A stretch of DNA of 64,000 bases from Varroa destructor (taxonomy: Eukaryota; Arthropoda; Arachnida; Mesostigmata; Varroidae): positions 54,264,338 through 54,328,337 of the forward strand of contig NW_019211455.1 of the NCBI RefSeq assembly GCF_002443255.2, written 5' to 3'. Positions 12,276 to 26,160 of this stretch are shown here, in pieces. The stretch's first letter is position 1. Each line of letters starts with the position of its first letter. The notes beneath the pieces are model-generated. The model was not told where the DNA came from, did not search any database, and saw only the letters and a list, made by a program, of their open reading frames with translations. The position numbers were made by a program, and so were the translations under genes.

Positions 12276-15200
12276 GAAACACCAGCTGGAGCGATGTATG
12301 CTACACGTGCGCCACTTGACCATGACGATGACCAAATGAGTCAACTGTTTTCAGGGATGCCACAGGGTTTAACACGTTAATTGGTAACTTTAAAGAGTAA
12401 AAGATTACAACGCGTGACAGCATAGTGTCACATTAAAGCGCTAAATTCCATAATGTTTCGCATCAATAATCAACCACATATAGAATTGTTTCAGGGTGCG
12501 CTTTTTCTTTCAACAAAGCCACCAGTCACTCGCCATATACGTCTGATCTCGTCTTTCCTCGTATCTCGATTGGCTTTTTTTCTTTCACTCTCAGAACTAA
12601 CGTAACCGAGCCCCGCCCGTCCGACCGGCCTGACCCTGTATGTCCAGCGACACCATAAAAGCTCGGTGGTAAATGGAGAAATTCTAATGCGTGTGTGCGG
12701 TTTCGACTCACATTTCGATCAGGTTCCGTCGCGACAGTGGGTACGAAAGAACCAGCGGTATGTGAAACCTCGTGAAGAGAATTAACTCGAGTCTCTTAGG
12801 GATTCTTTACGAATTTTTGAGGCAGCAGGCAAACCAGCAAATGCTGCTTTTTGGTTTCCTTTTTATCGATGCTGACCAACTTAGTTTGTGTTAACGCTGT
12901 GATCCGTTCTGTTCTGCGTAGGGTGTGCCTTTGTAGCCAGTGCAGTATGTGGCGGCCTTGTTGGACTCTAATTCTTCGCAACATTTTCCTTTGAACTTCC
13001 TTTGGCTTATCCCTGTCTCGGCCTGCCGACGATGGCCATCTGCGTAGACCTTCTCGGCCGATGCCTGAGTCATAAACATTGCTTGTGCTAGCATTGCCTC
13101 TAGTATTGTGCTAGTATGATAACGATGCCAAAAAGACGAAGTGTACTATTTGACGGTGGTGGCAGAGTGTACATATTGCGGATAGATGCACAAATCGACA
13201 GTGGAGCCATTTTGAAACCAGATATAGCAGAAACACTTGTACGTCATTTTTTAGATGTAACTGCTACTGTGTCATCAACAAATCTAACCTTCTCCCCACC
13301 CCACTTTTGTCGGGAAAAAATCGCCAACCGCCAGTTCTTCGTCTGGCTTTTACGACCGCAGTGCCACGATCACATATCAGGCAGCAGTGTTATATCCTGA
13401 ATATCCAAAAGACAGCTCTAATTTAGAGAAGGCTATATCCAGCTCTAGCTCGGTCTTAGCCAGAGCTAATAGCATGGAGTAACGGCTAACGTTTGAATGT
13501 GCCAACACCATCACTTGCCGCGTGCAGATTAGCATTGACTTTTGGTGACGGTGAGCCGGGAATCGTAGAGTCTACTCTACTATGTTAGAGTTATTTTGTA
13601 ATGGAGTATGGGCCTACCATTGTTCCAGCCCCTAAAAAGTATGACTTTTTCGTTTTCTATGGCAGACCAAAGTGGTATCTCTAATCGACAAGCTGCGATC
13701 CGACCACTGCTTTGCAGTCACCGAGTGCTTAGCCAAAACGTGTAACGTGGGTAGTGTTATGATGATCCCACGCTAAATAGCCCACATGGTCGAGCCGCCG
13801 TGGCTCAGCCCTCTAGGGGCAACTAACATGAGAGCTCACTGCGTGGACAGGGGGCCGGATCAAGTGGAAGTGGTGTTAGTAATGCTACTGGAAAGAGCGG
13901 CACTAGCTGTAGGAATAGCAACTGAAAGCGACGGGGCGTCTACATACCGTCTATTGTCATGGCTCTACGGGAGCAAATTTCTGTTGATGTCCGCTTCCAG
14001 CTTCCCAATACATTTATGTTCAGTCTAGATAGTCTATGTTTGGCCCGTTCTACCAAGGGCTTGAGGAAACCTCGTCGTGTTTGGTCCCAGGAATTGTAGT
14101 CATTTCCGCACTGATTTCGCTGTTATATCGCCTATATTCTGTATTTGGTGTAGTTGTGTGCTTTGTAAGCGGAGGGGTGAGGTGCGCTATGAATGGCTGA
14201 CATACAGTGCGTACCATACACCGCGTGAATAGCTAATACTGCCAACTAAGTGTGCTTCATTCACTGCTAGAGCACTCTCCAGCTCTCCACATATATAGTT
14301 ACTATTAACGGCCATGGGTTGTTGTACTGGTACCTGTTACATTTCGTACATAGCAGTAAACAGTCATAAGAATGTCGTCGTCGTCGTGGTGTCTCCGGCA
14401 TGTGAACTAGCTACTTAGCAATGACAGAACTATTAAAAACAAGAAACAGCGTAGACGACTTCATTCTGGTTACAACTTTTTTAATACAGTGATTTCAACT
14501 TGAAGAAAAGTGGAACATAATCGTTTTGTTTGAGGGCTCCGTGACCTAACTTCGGGAGAGACTTAAAGGCAAGATTTGCTCAAATCACAATTGTAATTTG
14601 CGCAATTTAAATGCTAGGCGCCGTTCCGATTAGGTGGACTTTCATAGCCAGTACCAATGTTAGATTTTGCATAGACATGCGGCATGATTCGTTGAATCAT
14701 ACTTAAATGCAAAATCAATCGTACAGTGGAAGGGCAAATAACATTACAAGCTCCCGATGACTAAAAGTATTGCATAAGCATGATATAAACATAAAAAACA
14801 ATATGATTATTAGTAAGCGTTAATATAATGCGTTATACTTGTATGTGTTGACCTTAGAACACATCGGGCTTAGGGTGTTAACAGGTTACAAACGAATAAG
14901 TATGCCACGAAGTTCATGGTAATCGTCGGTCATATGAGTTGTCGACCTGTCTTCTGAGCTAGTTTTGCCTTTGGGAGGTTTGACCTTCTGGGCTTTATGT
15001 TTGTATTGATTCTAGTTGGATATGAATTTTCGGTATGTATATACGTATATATAGGATGGAGTAAACATTACTTAGGGATTTGAGTCTTTACTCTTTAGCC
15101 TTCTTTTTACTACATTCTAGAGTTCTGTTACTCAAACAAATGTAAAATAGAACTCTGGTACTGTTATGACTTCTTCACACTGTTAAAGGACTTTTGCCCC

Positions 15201-18200
15201 ACCTATATGAAAATTGATATCATCTGTTTGTGAGCTGCGTCTAAATAATAATAGATCTTTGGGCGAATTTTTTTGCCTCTGCCTACAGAGACATGTTTAT
15301 TTAATAATGATAATTTGCTCTAATCATTCAAATATATACATATATACGTAAAAAATTATCATTGTACTATTATCTTAGGATACACTACGGTGCGCGTTGA
15401 GCAGTGTATGATTATGCTTTGTTGAATTCGTCAAGTGTTTTTTCCCTATTTTTAGATTTTTTCTTGCTTTTTTTTTTTTTTAATTGCTGATAGGTTAAAT
15501 AGGATTGAATGTATGTGATTGAGTAATTAACTGCTGTAGCAATTTTTTTAAATTTATATATATATAAAACATATAAAAATACATATATAAAAAAAGATTT
15601 ATATAAACACACGTAACGTTGATGCAACAAGCGAATGCTCTTAACTTGGAGCCAAAGGTGAGATGAAAATCGGGTAAAGCGTGAGTTGTTGCCGTAGCAC
15701 TGAAAAGACAAACGTAATACGTAGATAGTGTAAATAATTTATTGTCTGGGCTCAGCTAGGTGCTCAATAAAATCTTAATTTTGTACTTGGTTATAAAGAT
15801 TCTATTCTTTCTATTCTACTCGGCAACTTCATCATGAGATTCAATGCGAAACCAATCGTTTTTTGTTGTTGACTTAACTGTCAATTAGTTTAGCCATCCG
15901 TCGCTGTATTCCGTATCTGCATCGCTGGATCGTCTCATCAGTCATGATGACTGCACTGTTTTTGATTACCGTTAGATCTACCACGTAGATATAACAAATG
16001 ACGATCGGGAGCAATCATTCATTAACTATTAGCACTTTACTATTGGCGCATTCGAAATTAGCGGTATTCACCCATACCTATACATATTCGTATTGTCGTT
16101 TCCACAGTGCAGGATTTAGCTGATATTTTCGATGAGATCTGGCCCACTTACCTGCGTCCGTTTGTCGGTTCTCCGGCCATACAGGAGCGGCCGCCGACAG
16201 TGGCGCTTTTAGCGCGAGTAAATGGGAATATTTGTATTGATTTTACAGCACTTACCTGGCTCTTGGCAATTGGATCCTGCAATCTGTTAACATAAGCGGC
16301 TGGGCAACTAGATGTCGCCGGATCTTCGAATGTTCCCTGGCCAGTACTAAGTGAACTTCATAAACGAAGTTAATGTGCCGCACGTAAGCCAGGAAAGTGA
16401 TCAAAGTAACTAAATTGGCCTTTCTAATCAGCCGAAACGTCTACAGACTCGCGATAGCGTAGTTTCTCACTACGAAGTACTGTCATGTGGAACAGCATAT
16501 ATGGGCAATTAGCAACGTTTGGGTATAGGTATCGTGTCGAAGGCATACTGACGAGGCCCGTAGTACATTATGTGCCATAATTTGGCATTAATTAAAATTT
16601 TATTTGAGTGTAGAAGAGATGTCGACGAGGAACGAGATTGCAACTTCACACGTGTAATGCTAATTGCTATAGGCAGGTATATTTACTATAGTGGTAATAG
16701 CTAATTATTATATATATAAATAATATATAATATAACCGCCACCCGAACAAATAACCGCATCTTGATGATCCTAATCTATATATTGTCGAACTTATAAACG
16801 TGAAAGCGCTATAGGCGACCTTGAGACGCTCATTTAAAGCTACGTATTACCAAAATATCAGAAAATGAATTAGACCTAAATTGTTCACCCAGGAACACGT
16901 ATTGAGGTTTATAAACAACAAACCACACACGGCGCTATTATAGTAGTATGCCATTTGGACAATAATAATAATTGTTCACGATAATGATAAATGTAGTGCA
17001 TCTCTAGTTTCGGACACTGAATTTGATTTTTCTGAATTCAGTATAGTTTCACTATGTGTTTTGTGTGGATAGAAGCCTATGTAGTCTTTATCAAGGTTTA
17101 TAGAGTCCTCCTGTATTTGGTTTTGACGGGGTATTTGCTCGTTAGTGGCGCTTAACTAACCTCTCTATAAAATATGTGTTTAACTGAATCAATCTCGTGT
17201 TCAACTAATATTGATGACCACGGTTAGAGATTTTCGGGCGACGTTTCGAAATAACTTAGTTTGTCATTGCCATTCGCTGTCATCCGCTCGTCATTTCATA
17301 TCTCCCGCTTTTTCAGCTGACTTGTGCTTTCCATCTGTGAAATAAAATAGCGATTATCTAAATTTGGCATAAGCATATTTTTACATTCGTAACTCTCAGG
17401 CTTGCAAGTGTATCTGTTGGCGTATGTCACTAAGCCTACATATATTTCTCTCTTGCAAAGTCCATCCATCCCCAAGGTTATCGCAGGCGCATCGACGAAT
17501 CGAAATTGCGCTGGTAAAGAGATTCCAGCGTCGGGCCATGTAAGACCCTGTTTCGGCGCCGACGCAGATCCCGACCAGACTGACTGTGCTGGGAGCTTCG
17601 GTCTATTGCTTCCGTGGAGCTGGCCTTATCGCTCTCGCTATCAGCTGGGTGATATAGTGGCCATTTATCGCGACTGCAGCAGAAGCAATAGCATCACGGA
17701 CGCCTTAAGGCCGATACCCGTACGACAAGCCGTGTGTCAGGCGTCGCAGCTATGAAGCCGGAAACTTTCCGGTCTACGATATTCTTTAAATCCCCAATGC
17801 GACTGACGCCAGAAGGTGGCACTCGTTTTCAAACGACGGCAGTCATTACTACGTTGAAACTATCGACAAGAGATGCACTGAAGAAGCACCGCTAAGAGAA
17901 CGTGCGTTGAGAAGATCTCAGCGGCAACTTCAACTACTACCTTAACCACCTTTAGCCACTGCGACAGTCACTAACCAGTACTTTGTTAGTTCTGTTGAAA
18001 ACAGGACGACGATTGCTAAGGTAACACAACCCGCGACTCTTATGCAGTGCATTGGACTCATTTGGTGCACATTTTATGAATTAGTTTGGCAAAGAACCAA
18101 TGTGATCGTTTTATTTGTGTATTATAAGATGTGGATATAGTTTCTGTATTTTGTTTTATCCGCCAGTGGTTTGGTCCGTAATTTGAAAATATACGCAACC

Positions 18201-21200
18201 TAAAAAAATTGACGAAAACAAAGTAGTTGACTTATGAGAACACGTTACTACCGATCCGGCGTAATCAGGCGCTATTTAACATCAACTATATCTACTGTAT
18301 ATATGAAACTGAAAAAATAACTTGTTCAATTTATTAGTTTACACCGCCGCGATTGCAGTTTTAGCGACACGTTGATTTCCAAGTTGTAAAGATCGTTGCC
18401 TTTTACGACTCAGCAAACCTCCGATGATCAGCATACTTATAATCCCTTCAAGTGCACAAGTTGATCACAGTGTACCAGTAATGCATATTTTACCTGGCAT
18501 TGATAGCGACTATGAAAACGATTCATCGAGGATTGTCTCCTTCTTAGAGTATACAGGCTAATGGTTCTCCACCGAACCACTAATGTTTTCAGCGCTGAGT
18601 CACTTCTTACTCTGCAACGTAACGTCGTTCCTTTTTTCAATTATAGCGATGGTCGGGCTCTTAATCGGGTTTTTAGTATGAGCTTCTTTTACTTTCTGCT
18701 GACTGTAGTAAAGTGAAATTACGTCGAGCGCATAGAGTGAAGGATTCCGGCCTGTTTTATAGGGTAAAATACATCACTAGGAAGGATGTTTTCGTTCTTT
18801 GTTAACGCTTCCTTCCGCAACGTCTGTTTTCCCGCTTCCCATAGGCATAGTCATCAATCCATTCTACTTGCCTCGGGGCAGCTGTATACTTGATGTGCAG
18901 TGAGCTGAATGTTATAAAATGGTTGTTGCTGGTGTGAATGAGGAACTGAACAGGACGAGCTTCCCATGCAGTATAGTAGGAATTGTAATATTAATGTATA
19001 TCGATTAGCAGGACGTAGAAGAGACTTCGAGCGAAAGTGGGCCCAGTATGCTGATATGCCCTCGAGTGAATGATGCGGGCCTACAAAGCAACAGTAGGCT
19101 AATGTCTCGAGAAACATTTTACTGTTTATGAGGGAAGTGTCTTCATTTCGATAATATCAATTTCATATGAGAATGTAGTCCTAAGGACGGAAAATTTATG
19201 TAAAAGGTGAGAGGAAAATCGATCTGTGGTCTATTCGTTGCACCGTAAAAACGAGATTATTAGTGTCTGAGTAGATTGCGTTCGGTAACCCTACGAGTAC
19301 TTAATACTAGTATAGTGCATATATAATATTTATACTACAGATTTGAACTTAGTATAGAAAGACAATCTCAGCTTTACACTGGAATACCAAGACAACTGAT
19401 TTAAGGAAGATTGGTCTGCAGAAAAAACCTTGGAATTATGCAGAGAAAAAGCAAAAAAATTACCACATTTTAAGCAGATTACAAAAACAACGGCCTATGG
19501 AACGCCTAGTAGTAAGATATTATTAAAGATTAATAGCAGCGACGCAAAGACATTTTGTAATTGCAAAATGAATCAAATACATACGAAAACTTTTTCCCGA
19601 AATACATACGGTTTTTCCCGATTTGCACAGCGACATCATGAAAGGCTCTGGAACACGCGGCACGAAGCGCGTGGGGCCTCTTCAACTAAGGCTGCTTATT
19701 CTACACATCAGGTTGCGGTGGGTACCGAGGCTATTGGGATCCTGGCGTCGAGCTGTTTGTCCGTTCGTCTGTCTGTCGTAGCGGACGGGCCGTTGCTCTT
19801 GCTCTGTTGGGTAAAGGGGGCGTATCGCATCATTGGCTAGTTAGCGTCGGTCAGTGTATATAAAAAAACATGCAGGACGTCTTTTTCGCCCATAAGGAAC
19901 GCAGTAACACTGGCACTAAGCAGTACGGCAACAGAGGGAGCGAGCCAAAGATTGAAGGAGGTCCAAGAACGCCGTCGACATCCAGAATCACATGGTACAC
20001 AAGATACTGACTGATATTACAATCTTTCGAATGGCTAGCACATTATCTAGCAAGGAATTCAAGCCGTAGCTAAACACGGCGATGGCTTCCGTGGGGGGCG
20101 GGGGGGGGGAGAGTACCGTTCTGCTCAAAACGTAGGCGATATGAGTTTACATCTGACACCCCCCCGGTTTCTGCAAGTAGGATACAATTCTTCTCTTTGG
20201 GATAGCCTAGGCTTACTTTATGTCCTGAAGAGACTCGGGTCGTTCTTTCGACTGGTCGTAGATACGGAACATGATGACTCTGTATGGCCGCTGCTACTGC
20301 TAGGGATTTTTGAGGGTAGCGAACAAACGAATGAAAAAAAGCCCAACGTGAGTCACACCTCTCTGCCTTCCTAGTGCCTGTCTTCAAGGGACCCTCTCCT
20401 GCCTCTTCTTCAGGAAAGGCGTGAAGGCATAGGGGGTGCAGCAGGCGGATCGCGGCTTTTATGAACTCTGGGCGCATACCCCACGAGATGAGAGAGAGAT
20501 GCTGGGTAAAGCGAGGAGTAGAGGCAAGTTTCTGCTGCTTCTGCGAGGTTACTCCGCAAGAGATGTAGACTTGCATAGCAGCAGTAGAAGGCGATGGAGA
20601 CGACAACAACAACAATAGCCGTACGCTCTGTTGGAAAAGAGAGCGGGAAAAGCGCTTGGTAGAGGAAAGGTACGGCTGCTGGCAGCCGTCAGCGTTCTTC
20701 ATTGGGTCACCGGACGCTCGGGGGTAACCCGGGGTTTGGCAGGCGAAGTATTCAAATGGCACCAGCTGGGCCAGTTCTCAAAAAGAGAAAAGTGCTACGC
20801 GAATCAGCCAACATTCTGCTGCTTTCACTCATACGACTGCTGATGCTGGTGCCGGTACGAGCCTGAATACGAGAGGAAGAGCTAGCAGCGTTTGTTGCAG
20901 GAACAGCGCCAGCTTGTGCTTCCCCTAAGGCAAAAGCTTGGTGTTCCCCTTCCCCCCAAAGAAGCCTGCCTTCGAGCTAAACAGGGTGAAATAGAGATAT
21001 ATAGCAGGCGAGAGAAAGCGGGGGACGTAGAGAAAGGTAAAGAAAAGTAGAGAAAGAAATGTGGTCTGCTCGTCTTACCATTGCACAGCTGTTTCTGCTG
21101 CTCCGCTGCCGCCATGAACGTTGAAAACAAATGGGATTTAGGTAAAGCAGCGCGTTAGTCTAAGAGGCGATAGCTTGGATGCGGCGTTCGAGCCTCAGAC

Positions 21201-21520
21201 AGTGAAAAAGATATGGACAGGAACACACACACTACCGCTTAGGCATAGCGTAACTATAAAAGCAAATTGAGTCAAATGCGAAAAGTTCCAACGCGCCGAC
21301 AATAGAGAACAAACAGTTGTCAACACGTGTCAGAGATTTACGGGTGGACGCATTGACAATAAAATGTTGGTGGGCACGAAGGCGCCAAAAGAGCCTGGAA
21401 ATCGTACTGCTCAGCATTAGGATAACAGATGAAAGCAGCGTGTTTGAGGTATTATGTTATTATAACGGGTTGCTGATGCAGTGACACAATGGACAACTAT
21501 CAATGAATAAACAGAACTAG
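12276..21520. other. Non-coding stretch; one weak exon candidate at 16108
   Basis: No supported gene. A possible short exon at 16108-16217 is described under findings. The 230-codon minus-strand frame (20070-20762) has no recognisable content. A poly-T run lies near 15466-15481. Confidence 0.55.
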
Positions 21521-21522
21521 TA

Positions 21523-22110
21523 CAGGGTGCGCCAAATTAATTGATGGGTAGAGTATGCTATGGACTTGATATAGTATACGCGTAACCACCAACGCGTAAC
21601 GTAATGTGGACGATTTAACCAGTTTGACGGTATTTAAATGACGATAGTAGAATTATTATAAGGCATATTAAGCATACCAAATTGTCTGTTTGTTCCAGTT
21701 GATTAACAATTGATTGACAAACGGGATCACTAAAACTGGCGCTGCTTCATTGTTGAAAATAAAGATCTGCATCTCTAATTAAAAAATATGATTTTCTTTA
21801 ATGTGCCAAAAGTCATCGGCATAAGGCTGATAATGTAAGTTTGTCAGGAAGTTATTTGTTGGCACTTTGGCAAATACAGAAATGGTTCACTCTCAACCGT
21901 AACAAGGAAAATGGTTGAAGCGGCCTAGATCAGTCGCCCGGCAACGTAAAAACAAGACTCTTATTATAGCGCAGCTATTACGTAGTCATAAAGTATCGGT
22001 AAATCTGCTAAAAGTCGAATTTGGTGATCGTGACTAGTGCCGCCGTCGTAGTGTTAATGTTTTTGTAACAGTCGTTCCTAGAGCGATTCCCTCTAACTGT
22101 GATTATTGCA
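21523..22110 (+). mobile_element. Fossil 5' end of a Tc1/mariner-type DNA transposon
   Basis: A TA dinucleotide (21521-21522), the target duplicated by this superfamily, is followed by CAGGGTGCGCCAAATTAATT, which has the form of a mariner terminal inverted repeat. About 300 bases inside lies a decayed transposase N-terminus. It begins at 21839 (HFGKYRNGSLSTVTRKMVEA), shifts frame near 21921, and continues as RPRSVARQRKNKTLIIAQLL and then KVSVNLLKVEFG to a stop at 22035. The STV-R helix-turn-helix residues, the RPRS linker and the second helix-turn-helix ending near L-K-E-L-G are the usual order in nematode- and arthropod-type mariners. Past the stop, CRRRS near 22040 could be the next conserved patch. 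No catalytic DDD/DDE domain and no 3' inverted repeat were found, so this is an inactive remnant. Confidence 0.6.
21839..22034 (+). pseudogene. Mariner-like transposase N-terminal fragment, frameshifted
   Basis: Two overlapping frames carry the paired helix-turn-helix DNA-binding region that recognises the terminal repeats. The first runs 21839-21925 and stops at TAG (21926). The second opens at 21921 and stops at 22035. There is no start codon at the expected place: a TAA lies directly before 21839. Similarity to the family rests on spacing of the S-T-V, R-P-R-S and L-K-E-F-G residues and is visible only when the frames are read together. Codon content is AT-leaning like the flanks, as expected for old, neutrally decaying DNA. 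Confidence 0.55.
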
Positions 22111-25100
22111 TGGCCAGGGTCCAGTCAGGGGGGGCTATTATTCATAGAAGCGGTCCATTATTATTATTATAAGATTTATGCCAACAAGACACAATGCAAT
22201 CGGCGAAAGACCGAAAACGTCTTAGAGAAATAAATCATGGACGAGTACTAAAATGCAACAAAATGTTATCAATCACCCCTGAAACGTACTTTATTAACAA
22301 GGCGCTGATAGCGAATAAGAACAATGTATCAAATGTATGAGACTAGCCGTCATATGCGGAAAATACTAAAGTAGACGGTCAGTGCGCCGTGTAAATATCG
22401 TTGATTCTTCGGGTTAATTCCTTTACATGTAACGACTGCAGGATCTTAACTACACGCCAAATACTATTTTATGGAATTGTACTCACGGGTTATTTGTAAA
22501 ATAGTAGAGGTTCGAAAGCAAGCATCAACTTACTTCGTGTTGTGCGAAGAGCCAGCATAATGCAGCAATGCTTCAACTAAGCCCATAGCGCCGGACGTAA
22601 GCACTTGAAGCATTGTTTGATAGCCCCCATGTCAATGCTTAATCTGAAGGCCCTGAGTTTAGTCCCCGGTTTTTTGCTACGCTGATTTCTTGCCTGGAAC
22701 CGCCAGTGCTGAACCGATCGCACTTCAGGCCCGGCCCAAGAAACTTATGCTAAAAAGAAGCTTGGAGCTCGATCTGCTGTTGTTCACACTAGCTACCGAA
22801 ATAACGACAAATGGCGAGATGAGTGGCTATATGTTCCGAAAAGTTCGTTTTAATGGTGCGTTCCGACATGGTTTCCCAATGGCGCTGAAGGCAGCAGAGG
22901 TGTCACAAAAATGATAATGACGTGAAGGGCATCGTCTATAGTGATACTGCGTATAGTAGCAGATGGAACAAGCATCATCAATAACAGAGATATAAACAAC
23001 GAGAAGATACCTTAGTAATACCTTACAATAATGTCAACAACTGTTATCCGCTACGCGAGACCCAGCGGCGTTATAGGATACTGGAAAGCAGCTGACAATG
23101 AATAAAGGCTTTGATAAAGGAGAAAAGAGATGGCAATAGGTGTATAGATGTATATAGATGTTTGTGGTTTAGCTAATACGATTCCACAACTACATAAACG
23201 CAAAACATTGACGGCTAGGCCAAACGGCCAGCAAAATAAAGTACACCGTAGCTATATAATACAGGAACAACGCATTGCATTTTTGTCCTGAAATAGATAA
23301 TAGATCAAAGTATATAAGAAGGATTACGCGTTGTAGGTCTACCTATTGCGACAGGATTAGACTATACAAGATATATTATATTGTAGAGTCAAAGGAATTT
23401 CCGTTTACTGTCAGTGACATAGAGGGAGGGACACTTCTGTTTTTGTCAAGTAGGAATAGACAGGACTCGTATAAGAACAAACCTTCATTTTAGCTGTCTT
23501 TTTTAATATTTCTTTGTAGCGTATTACATAGTTTTGATTGGTTTGAAACTCGTCAGAACGAGAAGTCTCAATAAGTTTAAGTGCAGCATATGTCGCGGGC
23601 TGAATTTCTGTATTTCAATTCAATGTTTGCTTAACAGTGAGAGTCATCAAGCTATCTGACTATCTATTGGTTTTTCCTCTGTAGCACAAATATGGTAAAC
23701 AAGACACTTTCATTACATATGCAACATTAACACGACGCTAATATATAAATAAATAATAAAAAAGTATATCAAATCCTGTTTCGATTAATTTGTGGACCCT
23801 CAGGAACGAGCTTACTCATTTGTCTGCTACCATTTTTCGATGCGTTGTGATGCTGCGGTGAAGGATAGATTTCCTAATTATGAAGAAAACATTTCTCTCC
23901 AGACCTGCCTTTTAGAGCCCGCCGTCTCCGAATTGTTCCAGCGTTCGTAGAGATGTTAAAAGCGAGTCTCGTATGCAGCTTGGGCGAGAAGCCGACACTT
24001 GGCAGATCGGATGCCCAAGAGAGCTGAACGTTGGACATCGCATTGTCCATGGCCATTCCTATGGTCGACAACCTGCTGTAATCCTGCTTGTAGTGAGGGC
24101 GTTGGCCTCTCTCGTCCCTGTTCTCTTGCGGTTAGTGCCATGCATGTTGTTCTTCCATGAGTATTGGGCACTGTTTCAATTGCATTCAGGCTCACTATTG
24201 ATCGAGCTGCAAGAGAGCGAGCAGAGCTCAATCCGTTGATTGGTAAGTTGGCAGCAGTACCGATAGCTGACGCTTCGCTGAGCCCCTTGAACCTGCTTTG
24301 TCCTGGTCTGGCTTCACCTCACCGGAGGTCCGCTTAGCCTTCCTTGGTCTTAGATGGCATCTGCACTGCCACCGTTCCTGGCACCTTTGCAGGGGCTCAT
24401 GTAGCCTAACTTAGTCCTAGCAGCCGCACTTCGTCAGCTGGTAGAGCTTCTGCGTCCTCTAAGGACCAGCCTCCTACAGAACACCGCACTAAGCGCTTTT
24501 CGTGCCTCGAAGTCAGCAGGGGATAGGGGGGCGACGACGGAATAATGCTAGGGTGAGGTAGCTCTGACTGAGGGAAGCTTTAGTCGCCGCCGCCGCTGTT
24601 CCTGCAGAGCAAAATCCTCTGGGATAGGCTCGGCAGCAGATGACGTACCAGTGTAGTATGAAGAGCGTTCCGACCTGCTTGGTTTCCGCTCGCGACATGC
24701 GACAAAGGTATATAGGTCAAATGCGCTTTCACGCTCTCTCTGTGCGTGCTTTTGACCCTCAGTTTGCTCCTGCCGGTACTCGAGGAAGCGTAGTAAAAAG
24801 GCATGTGGGGCTATTCAACATTCGGGTCGGCTCGAAGAGAGATAGCAAAAGTTTCGTGTGGATCACCTTTACCCGCGACATGCAGTGTCGTTGGACCACC
24901 CCGGAAAGACAAGCGACTACGACGGGGAGCTTTGCGAATACTATTCCATGTCGACTGCTCACTGTCCTGCCAAATGGTCGTAAATCGCCTAATACCGCAG
25001 TCGAAGGTGGATTAAGTCTAGCACTTCACCGATTGCGTAGCACCTACGAAACTCGAATCCGAGAGCGGACCAAGGCCACTGAGCAATTCAACTACTGCTG

Positions 25101-26135
25101 AATAGCAGAACAGGCTATTGCGAGTAACTACTTTAGCGTACTTTTGCTACTTTCTAGGAATACATTTGCGTTCCCGGCTATTTCACCTGTTGCCAGTGCT
25201 ATGTTATTGAACGGAGGCCACCCACCACCGAAGTTTGTGAGTGATTGTGCTGGAAATGCATATTGAAAAATGTCTTGAAAAGGGAAATGTTGGGGTTAGG
25301 CAAAACTAAACCCAGCTGCAAGAATGTAGACCTCAATCAGACGTCTGCATGCGTCGCGAGACGACTTATCCCTCTTGACGATTACCCAATGTTCCCAGTG
25401 TAACATTTACCCGCTCCTAGCTGCATCCACTTCACTGCCCCGTGATGGCGCGGTGCGTTAGTGACTCTTAGCCAAAATACTAGTCAGATGTGGTCGGCAA
25501 GGATTTCCCACTACCAAAGCTAGAAGCTTGGTGCGACATTTTTAGGTATGGCGTTATTCGGAAATCGGCAAGGCATGGAAGAGAAACAACAAGCTGTCTT
25601 TTCTGAGACTCTTGTTACTGTTGTGTTGTTGTTTATATTGTGATGGCTGTTAATGGATACTGATGGATTCGTGCATTGACCGCCGGCAGGTTTACGCAGC
25701 ATATCGTTATCTGACCATGTTCACAACCATGTGCACACCATGCACTGCTTGAAATTACATGTGGAAACGGGCCGGACGAGCGTCGCGTGGATGAGCTAGA
25801 TCAATGTGGTTTGATTTTATAAACCGTTGTAGTAGTATTAGTACGAACAAGAATTCGTCAAATATGAACACTCGTTGCGCAAAGCGTGGAGATACTTTTC
25901 AATGCCACGGTCGAGGCAAACTTGAAAAGGTAAAGTGGCGAAATCTGCATGAAAACTAAGCTTTGTTTCCGTGGATGGCTAATTACATTATGCAAGAAAG
26001 AAGGCAGTTGGACGAAGCCTAGATAATCCCATCTGCCACTTAGGATGAGCTCTGGTTTTACGGACCCTCGACTAATATAACTAATACAACGATGTAGCTG
26101 CGATCTCTGTAATCAGCTTTACTACTCGTACCTCA

Positions 26136-26160
26136 ATATATATATATATATATATATATA
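26136..26160. repeat. (AT)n microsatellite
   Basis: About 12 TA units; a second short tract follows near 26203-26213. Confidence 0.95.

Noticed and set aside
24640..25101. 153-codon plus-strand frame
   Set aside because: No recognisable domain, overlapped by open frames on both strands, and length within chance expectation.
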